Source: Phocoena phocoena (Eukaryota; Chordata; Mammalia; Artiodactyla; Phocoenidae). From it: a DNA stretch of 64,000 bases. The stretch's first letter is position 1, and each line of letters begins with the position of its first letter. The stretch is taken from positions 149,440,288 to 149,504,287 of the forward strand of contig NC_089219.1 of NCBI RefSeq assembly GCF_963924675.1, given 5' to 3'. The position numbers were made by a program, and so were the translations under genes. Under the pieces are notes generated by a model that was not told the origin of the DNA, ran no database searches, and saw only the letters and a list, made by a program, of their open reading frames with translations. Positions 1 through 12,729 of this stretch are shown one piece after another.

Positions 1-13
1 GTCTCCGAGCTGG
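1..13 (+). other. PLXNA2: Probable 3' edge of non-coding exon 1 with splice donor
   Basis: Bases 10-19 read ctgggtaagc, a strong match to a mammalian 5' splice site, with the intron GT at 14-15. Its position inside a CpG island and the presence of an acceptor at 24908 just before the coding exon make it the likely end of a 5' UTR exon. No coding sequence is expected here because the start codon is in exon 2. Without transcript data the exact donor is an inference. Another GT in the island could be used instead. Confidence 0.5.
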
Positions 14-330
14 GTAAGCGGCGCCCTCCGCCCTGTCCCCCGAAGCGCGCTCGCCCCGCCGCGGCTCCCCCCGCGTCCTCCTCCGCGGCGTCCCGGCCCC
101 GAACGCCTGGGCTCGGCTGCGGCCGGCGAGTCCCCGCGCGGGGTCGGCCACTTTCGCGGGCCGGAGCGCGGCGCGCGCGCGTGTGCCGGCTGACTCCCTG
201 CCGCCGCCTCCAGCCCAGGCTTCCCCGCCGGCTCCCCGCTTACCCTCTGGGCTGCTGGCGGGCGGCGCTCCACGGCGCGCTTCCACCGCGCACCTGCCTG
301 CAAGCTGAGGCTCGGGGAGCGCCGGGGCGG
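1..330. promoter_or_regulatory. PLXNA2: CpG island at the 5' end of PLXNA2
   Basis: The first ~330 bases are very GC-rich and dense in CpG, including an alternating GC run near 168-182. CpG density falls sharply after about 400. In vertebrates this pattern marks an unmethylated promoter-proximal island. It lies about 24.6 kb upstream of the first coding exon of PLXNA2 on the same strand, which fits the non-coding first exon and promoter region of this gene. The transcription start itself is probably to the left of the window. The island is seen directly; its assignment to PLXNA2 is inferred from position. Confidence 0.75.
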
Positions 331-2640
331 TGGGACTGTCCCGAGAGCTGCAGCCCAAAGCGGGCCTCTGAGGCACTGCACCGGCAGGAGGGCCTGGGCC
401 ACTGTGGCCGGCGCTCAATTTGGAGACGTTCAGTCTGGTGCCAGAGTCCCTGGAGGCTGCTGGCTGTTCCTTCGGAGCAGGGGACTTGGGAATCAAAGGA
501 GAATGCCTCATATGCGCGGCTTCCAGAGGCTCAGGGAATGACACCAAGGCACCGAATGGGATAAGTGCCCCATGCCCCCTTATGTGCGCCCTCGTGGTGA
601 AGCACCCATAAGCACGATCCCCTGGTCTGAGCCTCAGGAGAAGGTTGGGTGTTGAAGGACGAGCTTATCCAGGGTCCGAGAGTCTCCTTATAAGCCATTT
701 TAGAATATTTTCTTTCTTGGGCTTCTTCTTGCCCCAACCCACAAGTGATGTAGGGATCTTAGAAAATTCTGGCCCTTTTTATCCATCCCACAGGTAGTCT
801 CTGTAAATATGTTAATCATGATCTTGATGGCCAAAGAGAGAATGTCATCTGGAAACTGCCATCCCAGTTCCCTGACGAATGTCCACCTGTTTGGCATGAC
901 CTTTGCCCTAGAAGGAGCTACCTACTCAAACTCAGCTCGGAGGGATAGAGATAATGGGGGAGGTGGAAGTAAAAGACTTGGGGTTCAAAGTCAGTTGTCT
1001 CTAGAAATGAGAGCCCCATGAAGTGGGCAATGGAAATACGATCAGGTCTCCTGTAGGGTTCTAAGATCCTAGGGTAACAGTGGCAATCCTAGTAGTGGCT
1101 ATACAAGGGACATAAGACAGGACCAGCTTGAGGCAGTGGCTTGGGGACCCAGTAGCTTGGAGGAAACTACAGAAATTTGGGGAGCCATTCATCCCCTATC
1201 CATGAGCACAGTGGCCGGGGTTCATGAGCATCAGATCAAGATGAGTATCTGGGCTGGGCAGGGCTGGACGTCCTGGGAGCTGGGAGTCAGATTCAGTTCC
1301 CCCGCACACCAGTCCCCACACAATAGCAGGCTCCTGTCCTTCTGGGCTTCTTTCCCAGACCTTGAAATTTCAGTCTCCCCTCTGGGCAGGTTTTGGATTC
1401 TGGGGCCTTCAACAGAGCGTCAGAGCCCGGGGAAGAGATAGCCCTGGCTGGAGGAATACAGCTATTCCTAACTGAAACGGACAACTTTTGTGCAGACACC
1501 CCAGAACACTCCAGGTGCTGCTAGCAGCCCTTTCTCCTCTGACCTCCTGGCAAGAGGAGAGAAGAATTCATTAATTTCCCCCTCCCCTCATCTAGCACCT
1601 TTTGAATTAACTACCTATGGTCTCCCCTCCTTGGCCTGCGGGTGGGGTGGAGGGGGTCAGGTGGGAAGGTAGGGAACCAGGGAAACTGAGAGCAATCTGT
1701 CAAGATACCCTAGCGAGGTTGTTTTGCTTTTCCCTTCTTCCACCTAGCATCTCCGCTTACGCCCAACCCTTCCTCATCCCGGAACCTGCCCTCACTGCCA
1801 GCATTACCTGAAAGAGTGGTTCCCCTCAGCCCTCTAGCCAACCCTCTTCAGGGACCCGCTGATAAAGGAAGGGCAGTGCAGACTGCCCTCTCCGCTCCCT
1901 CACCGTCCTCAACAAATTGCATTGGGATGGGGCAAATTGGCTTGCAAAGCAGTTAAATGGAAATGACGTTTGGAGCGCTTGTGCAGTGGATATGCTGCTG
2001 CAGAGCAGCAGGGTGCGAGGCGGTGGAGCGCACGCAGGTCCCCTCTGCCCAGGACCACGAGTCTGCCAAGGGGTTTCCACTTGGCCCTTCTCTTTGACAG
2101 GATGTAAGGACCGGGACCGGGGTCCCTCATAGCCTGGAGCAGGCCAGAGGGGAGCTGGTTGGCCTCTCAGCCCCAGTCTAAATGAGTAAATGGTGGTGTC
2201 CCATGTCCATCACCCCAAAGCAACTATGTCATTACAAGGTTGGTGACCCTGCTTTCACAGCTGCCCTGAATACCTACCCCTGTCCCCAAAGCACCGGGGA
2301 ACATTCCCTCTCCAACCTTTTGACCATCCAAAGCTGTAGGTGTGATGGATGTAAAAGTTCACCATCTGTTGTAGTGGAGTCTGTGCTTAACATGAGGTTA
2401 AAGAGGAACCCTTCGAAGAACAGCTACTTCTCTACCAGGCCCCTTTCCCATTTCCAAATACTTCTGGTGATTTTGTTCATCTTTATTTCATGGGCATGTT
2501 ACAAGGAAACACACAAGCAGGATGGGAAACCAGTTCAGGTACCATGAAATACTTATGGCTCTGGAGTTGTCACTGTTTGGGGGTTTTATAGTCTCTATCC
2601 TGCCTCCTTCGCTATGGCTGCCTCTCCAAGATAAGGGGTT
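331..2640. other. Intron 1, unique sequence, nothing recognised
   Basis: Short open frames exist on both strands but none resembles a known protein or has exon-like conservation cues. No interspersed repeat could be named with confidence. The composition is ordinary intronic sequence downstream of the CpG island. Confidence 0.5.
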
Positions 2641-2706
2641 TGGTGCGGGAGGGGCGGGGGGGGCAGACGATTTCCATCTCCAGCAGCGACCCCCCCCCCC
2701 CGCCCC
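2641..2706. repeat. G-rich then C-rich tract (G-quadruplex potential)
   Basis: Bases about 2648-2662 contain several guanine runs (ggg, gggg, then eight g) on the + strand. They are followed about 30 bases later by a run of twelve or more cytosines at 2690-2702. Both strands can therefore supply quadruplex-forming runs. No function is implied. Confidence 0.6.
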
Positions 2707-5700
2707 TCAGCTGTCTCCCTGCATTGCCACACAGCTGTCTCCACACACGCAGACTGGGGCCCAGTATACTCTGTCCATCATGGCACAGCGAGAGGCGAGG
2801 AACTCCAAGCCAAGCCCCCACCCCACTCCCGTTCTGCTCATAAAGAGACCGGAGCGTTGTGTTACTACAGTCTGTTAACTACGGATAAGTCAGGACTGTC
2901 CACAGGGAAAGTGGCAGAAGCAGGCTTTGAGGTGCCGTCATCCCTCCCCCCAGCACTGCCACCCTCACCCAGGGCCAGTCTGTTATCAATTCATTATAAG
3001 TGAATATTTCTCCCCTTCACAGATGCTCTGTTCCAACAATAGTGAATGGAACCGATTCCCTTATGGGAAACAGTGTTTTTCACTTAGTTACAAAGATTTC
3101 ATGCCTGATTAGAGTAAATGAGGGCTGGGGGTGTGTCCCCTTCTTGTCTGGTCATTTCTAAAGGTGAGCCCTGTGGAGACAGAGAAAGGCAGTTCTTCCC
3201 GGGGAGGGGACGGGGTGTGTGTGTCAAACAGCTGGTCCTAAGGGCCAGGAGGGATGCATGGTAAGAACAGGATACCCCCTTTCTCCCTGCCTTAGCCCTC
3301 AGGCTCTCCGGGGCCCTGTTCCTGGCCTTTGGGCATATGGAACCCCTACTGTTCCATCTGGGATTCAAGGGCAGAAATAGAGGCGAGAAAGTTCTTTGTT
3401 GGGGAGCAGTGTCCCTACAGGGCAAGTGTAAAGGGAGAGGAGGAAGGGACAGGGGAGAGAGGAAAGAAAAGGCCCCAGCAGTGCACAGGCTGCTGCTCCC
3501 ACAGTTGGTTAACCATTAACCCCTGCCCTGGCCTGGCCCTGTCTCCTGCTTGCGTGGAAGGATACTCTCAGAAACCCAGAGGAGCAGCGGGTGATCCCCA
3601 CGCCCACCTCTCCCTGCCACAGGACATTCGCCATGTCTCCCCTCTCCCCTTCAGCCCCCAGCTCAGTCCTAGCCCCCACTCCCCCTTTTCTCTCCCTCTC
3701 CCCTGGCACCGGCATCCTCCTCCCAAACCCTGCCAGCTGTCCCTTCACCCAGGCTTTGCCAGTTGTTTGCCTGACAGCATGCACGTCCCACGGGGAGACC
3801 GGCAGACTAGGGAGGAGAGTGGATGGACGGGCTGAGCTGGGCTCACACAGGACTCCAGAGCCAGAGCTCTGAGCTCAGCTTATAGACTGCTTCAAACCTA
3901 CACATCACCGCATGAGGCCCAAGTTTGCTTGGGAGATGGAGGCAAGGAGGGGCTTTTGGCCAAAGTTCCCTCTCCTCCAGGAATGTCTGATTTCCATGAG
4001 GGTCCCTGCCTTGGCCCTCTGAGATAGGCCATTTTCTCCAAGGCCTTGTCAAAGCATTTCCAGCTCCTCAGACCTGGAGCCCTGAACTTCAGGGAAAAAA
4101 AAACAACCCAGCAGACGGACCAGAGATGCGGACCAAGATACAGGAGCGAAGGCATACGTGGCAAGACCCAAGTCAAGATGCAGAAACAGTCACAGATAGG
4201 TGGAGAGAGGCAAGGTGACAGAAAAGGAAGATAAAGGCGGAAAGGCTGACAGTGTAAATGTGGCGAGAAGAGCTGAGAACAGACGTGGGAAGCAAGTGGG
4301 AAGGAACCCTCCAGGCCTGAGGGGCTCTTCTGGTCTTCCCAGGCCCTAAGGGGAGGCTCCTCTGGGCTGCATTGGGAAGCTGAAGTAGCAGGTTATCTCC
4401 ACTAGAGGGGACTCGTGAAAACCAGGCTTGGCCCTAAACAGTGGCTTTTGTGCTTATTTGGGTTTTTTTTTTTTTTTAAAGAAGAAAAAAATAGTTAAGA
4501 TATATTAGAAACTCCCAGCTGTCGCTACGCAGAGACCACAACTGGTAGGGTCCTTTCGCCGGTGGGACCTCTGGGCCTGTCTGGTCGCAGGGGAGCGGGA
4601 AAGGCGCCTGCAGCATTAGGAGGTGGGGTCCAGCATGGTGAGCAGCTCAGGGAGAGGCCTGCGTGGCAGGCAGGATGCACCTGGGGGTGGGAGGCAGGAG
4701 GGGGCAGGCATTCTCAAGAAGTCCTGGCCCGCCGGCTGGCCTGGCCTGCCAGAAGGCTCTTGCCTTTCTTTATCAGCAGTAGAAGTTTTGGCGCACCCCC
4801 AAGGTGCCTACATAGGCCTTCCCTTCTCCCAGCTCCCTAAATGCGAATTTTCAAAACACTGTCAGGTGGTAGCAAAACTGCTCCTGAGGAGACTTTTTGA
4901 AAGAGGCCTTTCCGGAACTGAACGCATGTCAACGCTGTATCACTGATTTAATCTTCGTCTTCATACTCTCTGTGGGAGCCTTTCTCTGAATTATAATTCC
5001 CCCTTTCATTTCAGCAGAGGACAATAGGGAGAGAACAGAGTCCAGAGGTTTTTCTCATCTGAGGAGATAGTAACTGTCTAACAGGGGTAGGGAAAAATAT
5101 TGAAGCTTGGGGATGGGCAGTGGGCCAGAAAGGAGCATCACTTCAGATCTGATATTTAATCATGGCTTCCCTTTGGCTCAAATTTACCTGAGGTCAAAGC
5201 AGGAGGGGAGGGAGGAGAGAGCAAAGAAAAAAGAAAAACAAGATAAATGTATCATATTATGAAAGTCTAATCCTGCTTTTCCTTGGCTAAAATTACTTTC
5301 GGTATGAGAGATAAAGTGGAGTTGCCCTTGCAAAGTTCGACTTGTCTTTGAGAAGGAAGAGGCGGAGGAATCCTGGGGCTCAGAGCGAGTAGCCGATGAA
5401 TGAACCCCTCTCCTCTGTGACCCCCCAGCACAATTTCTCTCTGAAGCTTTGAGAGTGAAGATGGAGGCCCTGACTAAGGCACCTCCACTGCTTCTCTGCG
5501 CCGTCTGGGAAGTTAAACTTTTAGTATTTTTGTATTTACAAGCCTCCCTTCCCACCTTAGTTTCTTGTTTGGGTACGGAGGGATAGAAAAAAGAGGTGTA
5601 GAGCAGCTAAACAACTCCTCCGAGTTTAATCTTCATATGTGAATTGTTGCCCTTGTACTGAAAACAGGAATTGCAATCCATTTGGGTTTAATCAAGTAGA

Positions 5701-6432
5701 AATCCATCACTTATGCAGTGCTAGGAATGTGTAACACTTGGTACCAAGATGAAAAGGTAACAGATCCTACCTTTAAGACTCTTAAGAGCATCCTGGGGGG
5801 AGGGAGTATTACGTAAGCCATGTACCCTCACAGAAGTTTAATATAAGGCAGAATGGAGTTAACAGTATGTCGGGAGTGTCAGAGGAAGTGGAGCTCCTGG
5901 AAGCTTTTGCTCTAGTCAACGGAAGGTGTAGGTTTCCAGGAGAGAGGCTCGGGTGTCTGAGAACTTCATAGCTCCCTGTCAAGAATGACTGTCTAACGCT
6001 CTCCCATATTCCTCACCCTCTCAGAACTACCCCTATTTTTTTTTCCTCATCCTTCTCCACGGATTTCAAAATGACACCACTGTAGTTGTTTTCTATTAGT
6101 CAACATCCTAGAGCAAGATCTCCATGTAGCACCCTCCCAAGGGGTTTTCACCGTGAATTCTATGTAAATTGCATCCCTTTTCCGGTCCCCTGGAGCTGGC
6201 CGCATGGACGCCACCGTGCTTCATCGGGAAACGTTATTACTCATCTGTATTCACATTGAAGTGTCTGGAATCCTGCCGTTAGTGCACCACATTTATCTGA
6301 AGGAACCCATTAAAGGGAACAAACCTGAGAGGGAAAAAATATTCGGCTTTTCCTCCTCACCATGGCTGAGCAGGAGAACACCCTCCACGAGCCACCCCAA
6401 ATTAAATTTGGGGCGGGGGAGACCTGGCACTG
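2707..6432. other. Intron 1, mostly unique sequence
   Basis: No named repeat was recognised apart from a T homopolymer near 4462-4478. The stretch 5230-5760 and the part after 6120 are repeat-free, AT-richer and contain several TAAT words, so they could include conserved non-coding sequence. No exon is recognisable. Confidence 0.4.
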
Positions 6433-6486
6433 GGGTGGACAGAACCAGGGTGCATGCTTGGGTGGACAGAACCGGGGTGCATGCTT
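6433..6486. repeat. 27-bp tandem duplication
   Basis: Two adjacent 27-base units (6433-6459 and 6460-6486), each containing ggacagaacc and gtgcatgctt, differ at a single base (a to g). The near identity points to a recent local duplication, probably by replication slippage. Confidence 0.85.
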
Positions 6487-6539
6487 GGGCTTTAAGAGGC
6501 CTTTGAAACCTTTGAAAGTCTGTGCTTTTTAAGAAGTTT

Positions 6540-6541
<2 letters not shown>

Positions 6542-6573
<32 letters not shown>
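6542..6573. repeat. (TG)16 microsatellite
   Basis: An uninterrupted run of TG dinucleotides, about 16 units long. It is likely length-polymorphic. Confidence 0.95.
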
Positions 6574-6575
<2 letters not shown>

Positions 6576-9500
6576 TTCTGAAGAGAAGGAGTTTGTGATC
6601 CGCCCCCCGCAAATGTAAAGAACCACTAGACTCTAGTCTCCAGGGCCTTTTCCTAGCCTCAGTTTCTGCCTTCTGTTCTGGTGGTAGAATGAGGGCTTTG
6701 GATGAGGAACTGTAACCCCAGTGCCTCCCCCATGTCCCCAAGTGGTAAATGACTGACTCTTAGAGTAGACAAGAGAAATCCAGGGACAAAATGGCTCAGA
6801 GTGTCCGGGAACCCAGGTGTCATAATTGCTCGGCAAATATGGACAGGTCATAGCACTTCTCTGAGCAGGAGGCAGGGCAGAGGACTCCTCCCTGTAAGGG
6901 ATGGAGGGTGGAAGGTTCAGGAGGAGAGGAAGAGGTGGGTGAGAAAGCCCTGCCTGCCCTGTAGAGGCAGGAGGACCAGCGGGCAGACAGAAGGGACAAG
7001 AGGGGATGTTGCCGCTTTGAAGTGGTTTCCTGCTTCATAAAAGCGAAAGGCCTCAGCTGGGCTGGGTAAATATTACGTTGGCCTCTGACCTCCCACCTCC
7101 CCAGATTGCTCCCCCAGCTTCCCATTTTTTTCTCCTGAGCTACAAGCATACCTGAGGGAGGAGAGCCTGTTCTCTGAACTTGGGTGTTCTCAGCGGGAGC
7201 CCTGGCCAAAGCCAGACAGGAGGACAAGGCTCCTCCCCTGTGCCCAGACCTGAGAGCCTTCTGGGTCAGCCAGCGCTACCAGGTCTGGGTCCCTGCTCCA
7301 CGCTGGTGGGTGGTGATGTTTTCCAGGAGAGAGGCGGTCAGTACCCTGACAAGACTAGCCCTCTACCCTCACTTCAGAGGCCCAGACCTTGCTGGCAAGT
7401 CCCTTGATTCTCTGTGAAATTAAAACTGACACCACTAGGGTTTCTGCTAGGCAAACACCCTCTGAGGTTTCTCCGGAAATTAACAAAATTCAAGTCTAAT
7501 GCCCCCCTCTGAGTGACCCCCCCCCCCCCCAGGGTGTGAAGCCCTTCAGGTTCGGGGCCCAAGAACCCAGCTGTGAGAGACTCAGAGAAAACCATCTGAG
7601 CCACTTGTGAAGCTGGGAAGTCACGCCCGGCACCCTCCCGCAGGAGGCTTAGTCCAGCCAGGAGGGGTCAGAACAGATGGTCAGGGAGAGTCTGGCGTCA
7701 GGTTAAGGTCCTAATGCATGGGAACAAAGGGCCTTCCTTCACACTTGTAGCTCTTCCCTCTTCCTAAAAGCTTTCTCACCTGTTGAACAGTGTTCACCCT
7801 CCATTTGCTCCTGGGCCCGGGAGGCAGATAAGAGGCAGCCACAAGACACTCAGGGAGCACTGCTGCCTGCCCCGCACCCAGCACCTCAGTTTCTTCATCT
7901 GTACAGTGGGAATGAATGCTTTCCGTGACTCCCCAAGTGCCCTCAGTTGCCCTTGTTTCTGAAGCCGTGCATGGGAAGACAGTGTTTGGGCATTTGGAAA
8001 AATGACAATTGTTGCAAATGTGTAAAATTATTCTAAAATTTAGAGCAGGAATACAGCCAAGCTAGGGGTGTTTTTCTCCTCTCTCTCTCTCTGTCTCTGA
8101 ATTTGTTTGGAATTTTCTGAGAAAAAATAAGATTTTTATTTAAAGAAAATCTGTGTGCCAAAGGTCTTGATATGTAAAAATAGATGAAGGGCTAAAGATT
8201 CAGTGAAGACTGGAAAGTGAGAGGAAAACCAATGGTGATCCTGGCACTGGGGCCACACGCATGGTTTGGGGTTAGCACTAACCAGTGGGGCTGGAGTTTG
8301 AATTCTGAATTTGCTACCCTTGGGGCTTTGATGCCTTCAAGTCTAAGAGGAGAGATGAATGATACTGTCACAGAACTGGTAAGCTGGTATTTTTCTGGGA
8401 GTCAGCCTCCCATGGCAGGGCAAGGGGTGGAGCTGACGGACCCCTAGCTGCCTGCCTGCAAAAAGCTTACATCTCTCTGCAGAGAGAGCTCCTAGGAGCA
8501 TGGATATGAATGGGATGGACACAGCATGTAAAACATCAGCAGGAACTGGTGCCACAGCCCCAGCTGGACCCTGGAGCTCAGGGATTAGATCCTTGGCCAG
8601 CGCTGACCCCTGGGCAGAACATAGCAAGATGTCTGGGGAGAAGCATCAGCTATCTTGTGCTAGCCCAAGAAACTCCCCCAGGCCCTCCCTGCTGCAGCAC
8701 AGAGCCTTGCCCCTTGCTGGAAGCACAGAGCGTGGGAAGGGGGCAATGAGAGGAGGGGAGCCCTGTGCCTTAGACAGCACTGTCCAAGAGCCAGCGGTGG
8801 AAAATGAGTGTGACAAGATGCCTTGAGTTTCTTTTCTAGAATATTATGAAGAAAACAGTTTGAATTACAAAAGAACGGGTGTTATATGTAGAAGACTTGA
8901 GAAATGTTTCTGAGGATTTGATAACAGCTTTACCCAGGCCCACATCATAGATGCGGCAGCCGAGTCCAGCCCGGGAGAGTAGACTGCCCTGCGTCACACG
9001 GTGAGTGGCCAGTCACGGTGTCCACCTGTGAGGAGGTCTGTTTGCCCCGGCCTGGCCCAGCACACTCTCTCCACCTACCCATGTAGCCACCTTCTCTTTC
9101 CATTCTCTCATTCCCCAACCCTGTGCTCAGCGCTGTCCCCATCTCTCTCCCTTGGGTTTGAGCGGCCATCCCCGAGAAGTGACCTCTCCCCTGCTCTGCC
9201 AGTTCGCCGGCCCTAGGACACCCCCAGCCCTCTCTGTGGCGCGGGGCAGTGTGTAGAAAGGCCCCCCCTGCCTTAAGTAGCTCCAGCCAGCTTTCCTCCA
9301 TCCACCGCAGGCCTTGCTCTTTTCAGAGTCAATGGCCCTGGCAAAGCCCAGCCACCCCTCCCTCCCCAGAGGCAGCGTGGGTACTGCTTGTGTGGCGGTC
9401 TCTATAGGCTCTGCATTCACAAGTTGAAGAGGGTGAGACAATGACCCGAGCAGCCGCCTGCAGACTGCTGGCTGGGAGGCTGCCAGAGCGGGAGGTGGGA

Positions 9501-9845
9501 GCCCGGGCCGGCCAGGGTTTGCCTACCACGCACCTGCGAGCTTTCTCAGGCAGCCTTGGCTGACCCAGAGGAGATACGAGGCGGAATTGGGATCCAGAGG
9601 ACCTGGTCCAAGCCGCCTGATTGGCTTCTACCACAAGCCCCCAGCCTCCTTGGCCAAGGTTTCCGCCAGGCCTGGAGGAAATAGCAGGGCCCTGGCTCCT
9701 GAGGGCCATTTGTTGCCTGAGGACAGGAAGAGGCAGGACACCTGTCCAGGTGGAGACAAAGAGGCCACTTCACCAGGAGCCTGCCCAGGCAGAAGAAAGG
9801 TACCGTACATTACTTGCAAGGAGATTGGAGTTGGCATAACATGAT
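6574..9845. other. Intron 1, unique sequence with minor low-complexity tracts
   Basis: The segment contains a C homopolymer at about 7519-7532 and a short CT tract near 8078-8092. A trace near 7880-7915 (cagtttcttcatctgta) matches the core of a MIR element. No coding exon is recognisable. Confidence 0.4.
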
Positions 9846-9849
9846 TTAC

Positions 9850-10080
9850 TTTGCACACATGTTTATTGAATATCTACTATGTGGCAAGTATTATGGGAGG
9901 GAGGCCAGTGGCTATCGTGGCTCTTGAGAACCTTCCAGTGTGGCAAGGGGAAAAGGGGATACACACCAATAATGGTCATGCAAGTTAAGTGTTGCAGGAA
10001 CCCAGGAGAGAGAGATTAACCAGAGCCATGCAACCCAGAAGGGGCCGTCTAGGGAGGGAATGGGCTCTACATCATTTGGG
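9850..10080 (-). mobile_element. L2 LINE 3' fragment
   Basis: The + strand reads tttattgaatatctactatg followed by an insertion-worn copy of the L2 3' region, so the element lies on the - strand. L2 is an ancient mammalian LINE. This is a degraded, non-coding relic. Confidence 0.6.
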
Positions 10081-12378
10081 GAATTCAAGCAGAGATTGGA
10101 AGATGATGACCAGGTCTCAAGAAGGGATTCCCGTGTGGAAGGTATAAGAGGGACGGACGGCTGAGGTCCCCACCCACGTCCCAGTCCTCTAATCTTGAGT
10201 CTTTCTGTTTGCTGCTCAGTGAATTGAGTGGAGGAAAAGGCTCTTTTGAGAAGTGAGGACGAGTGTCAGGTCCGTGAGAATGACCCGCAGCTGCAGGCCT
10301 AAATTCCACAGTAAACAGAGCTGGTTCTCACACCTTCATCCCCGTGACTCCCCTCAGAGCGGGGTGCCAGGAAGGCTGGGCTGGGATAAGCCCTGGCCTC
10401 CCCTGGAGCCAGAATTGTCCTAATCGTGTTAAAATGAGCTCTCGGTCTACAAGCAGGGGCAGACCCGCGTGCGCTGAGACTTGGTCAGCTCTCTGCCTGC
10501 AGAGCTCTACCTTCTAATCATTGTCATAAACAGGACGGAAGCAGCTGCTCACTCCGGTCTATTGTCAGCTTGGTTGGAGGCAGAGAAATTTAAATGGCAG
10601 TGAGATGCTTAGCGGAGCAATGAAAAGTCGGTGTTAAAAACAAAGAAAGCGAGACAGCTTGTTTCATCGAAATAGAAGGGTTATTAAACAGCCCTAAATT
10701 AATCAGTGATCTGCCAGGGTTGGGAATCAGAGCACCGCAGAGCCAGGGTAGAGAGCTGGGAGAAGATGGGGGACAGCAAGTTAGAGGCAGGTAGGAGCTG
10801 CCGGTGATCTCAGGCCAAGCTGCAGGGATTGTGGAAGCAAGGTCTTCAGAAGGGGAGTCGGCAAATAGTTTTCTGCGCCACTGATAAGAGCAGGTTGGGT
10901 GGGGAGGGGATTTTGGTAGCCCAGCCTCTCGCCCTACAAAGCCCTGCTTCTGATTTCTTTCCATCTGCCACCACCCATGCCAGCCCTTGGACCATCTCCA
11001 GTCCTCAGCTCCTCCCCAGGGCTGGGCAGGAGCTAAGTGGCATTTGGTGGAGGGCCACGAGCTCCCAGCCTGTCTTCTTCCTCTCTCGCAGGGTGTCCCC
11101 AAGAACTCAAGCCTGAGTTGAGCTCCTTGCACTGCACTCCCGTTCTGAAAGAGTGGGGACAGTATATCCCAAGTATGGCCAGAGCCTGGCTTGCCTGTAG
11201 GGAGGCTGATCTCTGGAGTCAGGGGTCTGTCCTTGGTGATATCACTTGGACTCCAGCCAGAAGGGCAGCAGGGAGACAGGTGTAACTCCAGGAGCCCCAA
11301 GTCCAAGGCCCACTTCCACATCAGGTACCTTCTCCAAAATATTTCACCTCAGGTCTACCTAAGTCTCACCGGTGAAGTGGTGATGCTGACCTGTTCTCTC
11401 TCTCACAGGCTTGCATATGGGGTACATTAATGGGATAACATACATGAAATTCTTAGTCAACTATAAGATCGCTGCACAAATGTTAGTTTATACTACAGCG
11501 GGGTCCCTTGGAGACTCAGGACAAAACATCAAAAAGACTTCCCAGAGGGCGTGACAGGGGTCTGGAGGAAGCGGACTTGCTGGTACCTGGGCGGAGCCAC
11601 GGGAGGGGAGACCCGGCCAAGCACGTCCCTGAGCACTTGTGCTCCCGCCAGGCTGGGCAGCAAGTTGGATCTTGAATCAATCACTCCAGGAGCATTTTCT
11701 TTGCTCTTTGACCTCAACATTCTTTCTCCTCCCGCCTCCCAGCCTCCTGCTTCCCTCCTGGCTGTTTACCCTTTTCCAGGCTCCTCTCTCACACCCCATT
11801 CATCATCGGGGGCCAGATCCTCACTCGAAAAGTCTCTCATCTCCCGCCCAGGTGGCCGCACGCTACATCGGCCTGCGTCTCCCCCTCTCCCCCCCAGCAC
11901 ATTCTTCTCCTGGGGTCAGCTTCCCCGATAATTGTGCCCTCCGCTTCTCCCCCAGTAAAGCCGCAAGGGCCTGAAAAGTCTCTTCTTGCCTCCCTGCTCA
12001 CCCAGGTGCTAAGGGTCCTTCAGGCCGACGTACTACATTTTGGCACAGACAAGCCCCGTAAGTGGACACACCTCTGCCCAGAGTGCCAGCCGCCCCTAAG
12101 TCTCCATGTGTCTCTTTTAACCAGCGCCACCCGCAGTTCCCTTGCTCCGTTGAGTGTGTGCGAGTGTGAACGTGCCTGTTACTTAAGAGAGGCTGCTTGA
12201 CAGCTCAGGATCTTTTCTGCAAAAGCTCAGAGTCTCAGACAAAGAGAGAAAAATAATAGAAACTGAAGGTGGGAAGGTACAGGGTGGGGACACAGCCTGC
12301 TTAAGAAGCTTCCTTATAAAAAGGAGTTACAGCTTTTTATTCGAAGGGAGGTTGTTGATTCAGAAAAACCCCAGAAAG
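10081..12378. other. Intron 1, unique sequence including a candidate regulatory stretch
   Basis: There is no recognised repeat between the L2 fragment and the CHR SINE. Bases 10420-10720 are listed separately as a possible enhancer. A 243-codon open frame on the - strand (10590-11321) has no recognisable domain and looks like chance. Confidence 0.4.
10420..10720. promoter_or_regulatory. Candidate conserved non-coding element in intron 1
   Basis: This repeat-free stretch contains an E-box (CAGCTG, 10542-10547), a TAATCATTGT word near 10515 and an AACAAAG SOX/TCF-like word (10639-10645). An AATTAATCA word lies near 10698. Such clustering in a plexin intron could mark a developmental enhancer. 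This is motif reading only, with no alignment available. Confidence 0.25.
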
Positions 12379-12729
12379 GGACTTCCGTGGTGGTGCAGTG
12401 GTTAAGAATCTGCCTGCCAGTGCAGGGGACACAGGTTCAATCCCTGGTCTGGGAAGATCCCACGTGCCACGGAGCAACTAAGCCCGTGCACCACAGCTAC
12501 TGAGCCTGCGCTCTAGAGCCCATAAGCCACAACTACTGAGCCTACGTGCCACAACTACTGAAGCCCACGCACCTAGAGCCCATGCTCCACAACAAGAGAA
12601 GCCACCGCAATGAGAAGCCCGTGCACCACAACGAAGAGTAGCCCCCACTCGCCGCAACTAGAGAAAGCCCACGTGCAGCATTGAAGACCCAACGCAACCA
12701 AAAAATTAATTAATTAATTAATTAAAAAG
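12379..12729 (+). mobile_element. CHR-type SINE (tRNA-Glu derived), long form
   Basis: The 5' part has Pol III promoter boxes typical of a tRNA-derived SINE: an A box tggtgcagtgg at 12391-12401 and a B box ggttcaatccc at 12434-12444. The body has repeated 'cacaactactgag' units, characteristic of CHR SINEs of cetaceans, hippos and ruminants. It ends in an A/T tail with (AATT) repeats. It is flanked by a near-perfect target-site duplication: 12365-12378 versus 12730-12744, sharing ccccagaaag with one indel. This indicates L1-mediated insertion. It encodes no protein. Confidence 0.93.

Noticed and set aside
4399..4410. CTCF-like word ccactagagggg
   Set aside because: It matches the core but lacks the expected GGC ending, and it is isolated. 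Such partial matches are frequent by chance.
10590..11321. 243-codon - strand open frame in intron 1
   Set aside because: No domain, no splice context and no family similarity. It is consistent with a chance open frame in GC-rich sequence.
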